Shown piece after piece: positions 59,854-64,000 of a stretch of DNA of 64,000 nucleotides. Position 1 is the stretch's first letter, and every line of letters starts with the position of its first letter. Under the pieces are notes generated by a model that worked only from the letters and a program-made list of their open reading frames with translations, had not been told where the DNA came from and did not search any database. This DNA is from Saccharothrix sp. NRRL B-16348 (GTDB taxonomy: Bacteria; Actinomycetota; Actinomycetes; Mycobacteriales; Pseudonocardiaceae). The DNA lies in the NCBI RefSeq assembly GCF_001280085.1, contig NZ_LGED01000221.1, positions 65,876-129,875 of the forward strand. Direction: 5' to 3'. The position numbers were made by a program, and so were the translations under genes.

Positions 59854-59941
59854 GGTCCTGAGTGGACGACACGCGGCACCTGGAGGTTCGACACGCGCGA
59901 CCTGAGGGTTCGACACGCGGCACCTGGAGGTTCGACACGCG
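59854..59941 (-). repeat. right array of four inverted 22-bp repeats
   Basis: Units at 59854, 59876, 59898 and 59920 end in GGTTCGACACGCG (first unit diverged). Together with the left array they frame a 63-bp loop that itself contains GTTCCAC/GTGGAAT arms, giving a 239-bp imperfect hairpin with no coding content. Confidence 0.9.
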
Positions 59942-59963
59942 CGGTGGTGGAAGGATTCCGGGT

Positions 59964-60635
59964 ATGCGGGTGCTGCTGGTGGAGGACGACGAGCCGATCG
60001 CCGAGTCGCTCGCGCGCGGGTTGGGCCGGTACGGGTTCGACGTCGAGTGGGTGCGCACCGGCGCCGAGGCGCTGGCGGCGGAGCCCACCGACATGGTGCT
60101 GGTCGACCTCGGTCTGCCGGACATGGACGGGCTGGACGTGTGCCGCGAGCTGCGTGCCCGCGGCGACGTGCCGATCATCGTGATCAGCGCGCGGTCCGAC
60201 GAGACGGACCGCGTGGTCGGGCTGGAGATCGGCGCGGACGACTACGTGTCGAAGCCGTTCGGCGTCCGCGAGGTGATCGCCCGGATGCGCGCGGTGCTGC
60301 GGCGGGTCCGGCCCGCGATGCCCCAGCCCGACCCCACCCGGTCGGACGACGCCCGGCCGAACCGGCTCACGATCGACCACCGGGCACGGCGGGTGCACGT
60401 CGACGGCATCGAGGTGACCCTGACCCCCAAGGAGTACGACCTGCTGGCGTTCCTCGCCGAGGCGCCCGGCGCGGTGTTCACCCGCGAGCAGATCATGGAG
60501 GCGGTGTGGGACGCCAACTGGTTCGGCTCCACCAAGACCCTCGACGTGCACGTGGGCGCGCTGCGCCGCAAGCTCGGTGACGCGGTCGCGGTGGAAACCG
60601 TGCGCGGGGTCGGCTTCCGGCTGGTGCTGACGTGA
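59964..60635 (+). CDS. OmpR-family response regulator
   Basis: 223-residue two-component regulator. Receiver domain 1-115: acidic pair DD8-9 in VEDDEP, phospho-acceptor Asp48 in VLVDLGLPDMDG, Lys in SKPFG. Winged-helix output domain 130-222 (LTPKEYDLLAFLAEAPGAVFTREQIME; TKTLDVHVGALRRKLGD). ATG 59964 with GGAAGG upstream. Overlaps the kinase gene by four bases, so the two are coupled. Confidence 0.95.
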   Translation: MRVLLVEDDEPIAESLARGLGRYGFDVEWVRTGAEALAAEPTDMVLVDLGLPDMDGLDVCRELRARGDVPIIVISARSDETDRVVGLEIGADDYVSKPFGVREVIARMRAVLRRVRPAMPQPDPTRSDDARPNRLTIDHRARRVHVDGIEVTLTPKEYDLLAFLAEAPGAVFTREQIMEAVWDANWFGSTKTLDVHVGALRRKLGDAVAVETVRGVGFRLVLT

Positions 60636-61990
60636 TCCGCCAGCTGGTCGCGAGCTACGTGCTGCTGGTGCTGGTGGCGATCGCCGCGTTCACCGTCCCG
60701 GTGGCGTTCACGCTCACCGACCAGCTGTACCGCGACGAGGAGAACTCCGCCCGGCGTGAGGCGGCGACGGCCGCGCTGCTCCTGGCGACCGACGACGCGC
60801 CGTCCCGCCAGGCGTTGGCCAGCCTGGTCGACGCCTACGAGCGGCAGACGCCCGGCCGGTTGGACGTGCTGTCCGCCGCACGCACCGCCGTCGACCCGCT
60901 GCCGCTGCCCGTCGCCACCGACGACCCGGCGTTCACCGAGGCGTTGGACGGTCGCGAGTCCCTGCGGTGGCGTGACGCCGAGGCGCTGGGCGCCGAAGGT
61001 CTCGTGCTGGCCGTGCCCGCCAGGTCCTCGGACGGCACGGTCGTCGGCGCGGTCCGGATCAGCTACCCGTCGGGGCCGCTGAGCACCCGGCTGTGGCAGA
61101 TCTGGGGTTTCCGCGCGGCCCTGGCCGTCACGGTGCTGATCGCGGCGGCCGTGGTCGGTTTCCTGCTCGCCCGCCGGCTCACCCGCCCGCTGCGCGAGCT
61201 GAACCGGATGGCGGGCAGGCTGCGCGACGGCGACCTCACCGCGCGGGTCGAGGAGACCGGTCCGCCGGAGACCCGGACGCTGGCCGGCACCCTCAACACC
61301 GCGACGGAGACCATCGGCACCCTCGTCGGCTCGCAGCGCGCGTTCATCGGCGACGCCTCCCACCAGCTCCGCACTCCCCTCACCGCGCTGCGCCTGTCGC
61401 TGGACAACATCGCCGACGGCGTGGACGACCCGTACGTGCGCGAGGACGTCGACCACGCCACCGCCGAGGTGGTGCGGATGAGCAGGCTGGTCAACGGCCT
61501 GCTCACGCTCGCCAGGGCCGAGGCCACCGTGGCCACGCCGGAACCGGTCCGGATCGCCGACGTGGTGGCCGGCCGGTTCGACACCTGGCGCGCCGCCGCC
61601 GAGGAGCGCGGCATCCGGCTCCGGCACGACGCGGCCGACCCCGAGCTGCGCGCGCTGGTCGGGCACGGTCACCTGGAGCAGGTGCTGGACAACGTGCTGT
61701 CCAACGCGCTCGCCGTGTCGCCGGACCACGCCACGATCACGGTGGTGAGCAGGCTGGAGGCGCGCCGGGCGGTGATCGAGGTGGTCGACCGGGGTCCGGG
61801 CCTGCCCGCCGCCGACCGGCAGCGCGCGTTCGACCGGTTCTGGCGCGGTCCCGGGCTGACGGGTCGCTCCGGTTCCGGTCTCGGGCTGGCGATCGTCAAG
61901 CAGCTGGTGTCCGACGACGGCGGCGCCGCGAGCCTGCACGAGGCCGAGCACGGCGGGCTGTGCGTCCGGATCGTGCTGCGCGCCGCCTGA
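60632..61990 (+). CDS. sensor histidine kinase
   Basis: 452-residue membrane kinase partner of the preceding regulator. TM1 about 7-29, a periplasmic sensor of about 125 residues, TM2 about 157-178, HAMP (RRLTRPLRELNRMAGRLRDGDL), HisKA with the phospho-His in GDASHQLRTPL (about 240), and HATPase with N-box (LDNVLSNALAVS), DRGPGLP and GSGLGLAIVKQL. Starts with GTG overlapping the regulator stop. The sensor domain gives no clue to the signal. Neighbours are a pectate lyase (convergent) and hydrolases. Confidence 0.95.
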   Translation: MIRQLVASYVLLVLVAIAAFTVPVAFTLTDQLYRDEENSARREAATAALLLATDDAPSRQALASLVDAYERQTPGRLDVLSAARTAVDPLPLPVATDDPAFTEALDGRESLRWRDAEALGAEGLVLAVPARSSDGTVVGAVRISYPSGPLSTRLWQIWGFRAALAVTVLIAAAVVGFLLARRLTRPLRELNRMAGRLRDGDLTARVEETGPPETRTLAGTLNTATETIGTLVGSQRAFIGDASHQLRTPLTALRLSLDNIADGVDDPYVREDVDHATAEVVRMSRLVNGLLTLARAEATVATPEPVRIADVVAGRFDTWRAAAEERGIRLRHDAADPELRALVGHGHLEQVLDNVLSNALAVSPDHATITVVSRLEARRAVIEVVDRGPGLPAADRQRAFDRFWRGPGLTGRSGSGLGLAIVKQLVSDDGGAASLHEAEHGGLCVRIVLRAA

Positions 61991-61993
61991 CGA

Positions 61994-62026
61994 ACGGCGT
62001 GGCCGACCGGGGGCCGGCCACGCCGT
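61994..62026. terminator. bidirectional terminator between kinase and pectate lyase
   Basis: ACGGCGTGGCCG (61994-62005) pairs perfectly with CGGCCACGCCGT (62015-62026), between convergent stops at 61990 and 62034. Confidence 0.85.
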
Positions 62027-62033
62027 GTGCCGG

Positions 62034-63629
62034 TCAGCCGACCTTGCCGACGCCCGCGCCGGCCATGACGGTGGCCTTCACCGTGTTCGGGTCGTCGAGC
62101 GTGTAGGAGTAGTAGTCGCGCGGCTCCTGCACGGTGCCGCCGCAGTCGGGTTGGCCCGACTCGCCGACGAACACGTTGTTCCGCGCCACGCACCGCCCGC
62201 CCGGACCGGCGTAGCTGTTGCTCACCGGCTCCTCGACGTCCTCGAAGTAGTTGCCCTCGACGACGCAGCCCGAGTCCGCCTGGCACGCCACGCCGACGTC
62301 GGTGTTGTAGAGGTAGTAGTTGTTGAACACGTGCACCGGCTCGCCGAACCGGACCCGAGGGTTGCGCTGCGGCGTCCTGTCGAACCAGTTGTGGTGGTAG
62401 GTCACCTTCAGCCGGCCGACGTCCTGGGCGCCGTTGTCGTCGTCGTGGCCGAGCAGCATGTTCTTGCTGTGGTTGTGGGCGTGGTTCCAGGACACGGTGA
62501 CGTAGCTGGAGCCCCGCTTGATGTCGATGACGCCGTCGTAGCCGTCGGACAGGTCGTTGTGGTCGATCCACACGTGGTGGGAGAACATCTGCACGTTGAT
62601 CGCGTCGTCGGCCCAGCCGCGGAACACCAGGTTGCGGACGATGACGTTGTGCACCGCGTCGGCGGGCGGCGTGGTGACGTCGGAGGGCGGCAGGCCGATG
62701 TTCAGCCCGCCGCCGGTGAAGCCGGAGGCCGACCCGATGCCGACGATCGTCTTGTCCGACGTGACGTTGTGCATGGGTCCGGGCAGCGCGATCATGCCGC
62801 GCACGCAGACGGTCAGCGGTCCGGTCCGGGCGATCGCGGCCAGGAACTCCGCCGCCGTGTCGACCTCGATCGTGGGTCCGCCCGCGCCGCCGGTCGTGCC
62901 GCTCTGGCCCCACGCGGTGACCGAGGCGAACCCGGCCGGGCGGGCCGATGTGTCGCAGGCGCCGGGTTGGTGCGAGGTGGTGGTCGTGGTCGTGGTGCTC
63001 GTCGGCCCGCCGGGTCCGGCCACGTCGGTCACCAGCACGTCGTCGAACGTCGCCGCCGCGTAGTAGGTGGCCACGCCGATCCGGCCGCTGCCGAACGCCG
63101 CGTCGGTCGCCGTCACGACCTGCGCGCCGGCCACGAAACCGCGCAGCGTGCTGCCGAACGCCTCCAGCCGCACGGTGTGCCAGGCGCCGACGGCCGCGGT
63201 GACGGGTGCGGTGGCCAGGGCGGTGTGCGCGCCGCCGACCCGCTTGCCGAGCACGGCGGTGCCGGCGTTGGTGAGGGCCAGGTAGTAGTAGTTGCCCGTG
63301 TTCTGCACGCGGGCCGTCACGGCGACGTGCCGGTTCGAGCCGTTGAACGCGGTGGGCTTGACCCGGGCCTGCACCGACTGGTCGGCCCAGACCGTGCCCG
63401 CCGCTGCCCTGGCGTCGGAGCTGGTGCCGGACTGGCGCCAGGCCCGCGTCCCGTCGGCGACCACGGTCCAGCTGCCGCCGCTCGAGCTCCAGCCGGTGGA
63501 GTTGCCGTCCTCGAAGTTGTCGTCGAACAACGTCGCGGCCGATGCCGAGGGCACCAGCAGAACCGCCACCGCGACCACGAATGCGCTCGCCACCGCGGCG
63601 AGCGACGCTAATCTCCCGTGCTTGCTCAA
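62034..63629 (-). CDS. secreted PL1 pectate lyase with concanavalin-like domain (TTG start)
   Basis: 531-residue exported enzyme cleaving polygalacturonate by beta-elimination. Signal peptide about 1-32. Residues 35-205 form a concanavalin-like module (FDDNFEDGNSTGWSSSGG; ATFDDVLVTD), then a Thr-rich linker and the PL1 parallel beta-helix (about 225-525): the calcium region DDAINVQMFSHHVWIDHND, and TPQRNPRVRFGEPVHVFNNY with the catalytic Arg. I start it at TTG 63629 because AGGAGG lies five bases upstream and the signal peptide follows directly; the ATG at 63710 overlaps operator palindromes and adds 27 non-signal residues. Two TTCAC-N4-GTGAA palindromes precede it. Confidence 0.9.
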   Translation of the reverse strand: MSKHGRLASLAAVASAFVVAVAVLLVPSASAATLFDDNFEDGNSTGWSSSGGSWTVVADGTRAWRQSGTSSDARAAAGTVWADQSVQARVKPTAFNGSNRHVAVTARVQNTGNYYYLALTNAGTAVLGKRVGGAHTALATAPVTAAVGAWHTVRLEAFGSTLRGFVAGAQVVTATDAAFGSGRIGVATYYAAATFDDVLVTDVAGPGGPTSTTTTTTTSHQPGACDTSARPAGFASVTAWGQSGTTGGAGGPTIEVDTAAEFLAAIARTGPLTVCVRGMIALPGPMHNVTSDKTIVGIGSASGFTGGGLNIGLPPSDVTTPPADAVHNVIVRNLVFRGWADDAINVQMFSHHVWIDHNDLSDGYDGVIDIKRGSSYVTVSWNHAHNHSKNMLLGHDDDNGAQDVGRLKVTYHHNWFDRTPQRNPRVRFGEPVHVFNNYYLYNTDVGVACQADSGCVVEGNYFEDVEEPVSNSYAGPGGRCVARNNVFVGESGQPDCGGTVQEPRDYYSYTLDDPNTVKATVMAGAGVGKVG

Positions 63630-63687
63630 AGAAGCCTCCTGTGCTGCACCGGGCGTTCTCGCGCCCGATTCCGTCGACCCTTCGGCG

Positions 63688-63719
63688 TTCACGGTGGTGA
63701 ATGCGTTCACGCTGGTGAA
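63688..63719. promoter_or_regulatory. two tandem TTCAC-N4-GTGAA palindromes
   Basis: TTCACGGTGGTGAA (63688-63701) and TTCACGCTGGTGAA (63706-63719), 18 bp from start to start, 59-90 bp upstream of the pectate lyase TTG. The same core is present at 16430-16443. Confidence 0.65.
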
Positions 63720-63883
63720 CGTGGGTGTGGACGCACTGGGGCAACGGTGGCCGACAAACGGAGGCGGCGGTTGGCGGCACGCTCTCGGAAGTGCTCCGAA
63801 TCCTTGACGCGAAGGTAGAGCTTCGTTTCCGGGACGTCAACGCCAGGTCAACCGCGACAGGCCCGAAACCCGTGAACGGGTAT

Positions 63884-64000
63884 TCAGGGGGCGTCGAGCG
63901 GGATGGTGTGGAGGACTGTTTCGGCGATGGTGTGTGCGGGTTGTTGGTAGGTGTGGGCGAGGGTGTGGAAGACGTGTTGGGCGCGGATGGCGGGCCAGTC
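63884..64000 (-). CDS. C-terminal end of an unidentified gene
   Basis: Thirty-eight codons to the stop at 63884 are visible; the rest is beyond the window. The end is helical and His/Thr-rich (DWPAIRAQHVFHTLAHTYQQ, then PAHTIAETVLHTI). Codon use (CAA, GCA, ACA, GAA) is less G+C-biased than the neighbours. Not recognised. Confidence 0.5.
   Translation of the reverse strand, partial: DWPAIRAQHVFHTLAHTYQQPAHTIAETVLHTIPLDAP

Noticed and set aside
59703..59941. CRISPR-like array
   Set aside because: The 22-bp units abut one another without unique spacers and are mirrored in inverted orientation; no cas gene is present.

Overview
The window is about 73% G+C by eye. It is dense with short-spaced genes that use many GTG starts, some TTG starts and apparently leaderless starts, and it encodes Ser/Thr kinases, an ECF sigma fused to an anti-sigma domain, MocR and XRE/MmyB-type regulators and many secreted glycosidases. 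This points to a soil actinomycete. Architecture and gene style fit Pseudonocardiales (Saccharothrix/Lentzea/Actinosynnema-like), but that is inference and no marker gene settles it. I saw no rRNA, tRNA, CRISPR array or insertion sequence.

Layout. 1-9.6 kb: two MFS exporters, a secreted trypsin-like protease, TetR and MerR regulators, and a carboxylesterase/metallo-beta-lactamase pair divergent from an XRE/MmyB regulator. 9.5-19.7 kb: an extracellular arabinan-degrading locus, with GH51 and GH43-like genes translationally coupled on the minus strand and a GH127-ricin fusion on the plus strand. The shared intergenic region carries LacI-type operators and a second palindrome type. 19.9-24.5 kb: a 1381-residue polymorphic-toxin-like protein with a probable immunity gene overlapping its end. 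24.5-31.6 kb: sugar acetyltransferase, rhamnogalacturonan acetylesterase with ricin lectin, an unknown membrane protein, a quinone-oxidoreductase-like enzyme, a spermidine-synthase-like protein and hypotheticals. 31.8-36.5 kb: a signalling block with a Ser/Thr kinase, two HATPase anti-sigma-like proteins flanking a STAS protein, and a membrane ECF sigma/anti-sigma fusion. 36.7-42.7 kb: AraC/GyrI-like regulator, phenoxazinone-synthase-like multicopper oxidase, a frameshifted secreted-protein relic, a LacI regulator and CBM2-GH62 arabinofuranosidase. 42.7-53.3 kb: EamA exporter/LysR pair, trans-sulfuration enzyme/MocR pair, a CopZ-like metallochaperone behind a CsoR-like operator, sialidase, GDSL hydrolase, polysaccharide deacetylase, GNAT, an MmcQ-HhH protein and a secreted endonuclease/phosphatase-fold protein. 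53.3-57.3 kb: a LysR regulator and a galactarate catabolic operon (5-dehydro-4-deoxyglucarate dehydratase, galactarate/talarate dehydratase, AEC transporter). 57.3-64 kb: two alpha/beta hydrolases, a 239-bp inverted array of 22-bp repeats, a two-component system, a PL1 pectate lyase and the end of an unknown gene.

How it works together. The strongest theme is plant cell-wall (pectin, arabinan, arabinoxylan) breakdown. Pectate lyase, rhamnogalacturonan acetylesterase and arabinosidases GH51, GH43, GH127 and GH62 act outside the cell. The galactarate operon could consume oxidised galacturonate. Two shared DNA palindromes tie distant parts together: TGTTANCGNTAACA at the GH51/GH127 region and at GH62, next to the only LacI gene, and TTCACNNNNGTGAA at the GH51/GH127 region and twice before the pectate lyase. 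The most unusual single locus is the toxin/immunity pair at 19.9-24.5 kb.
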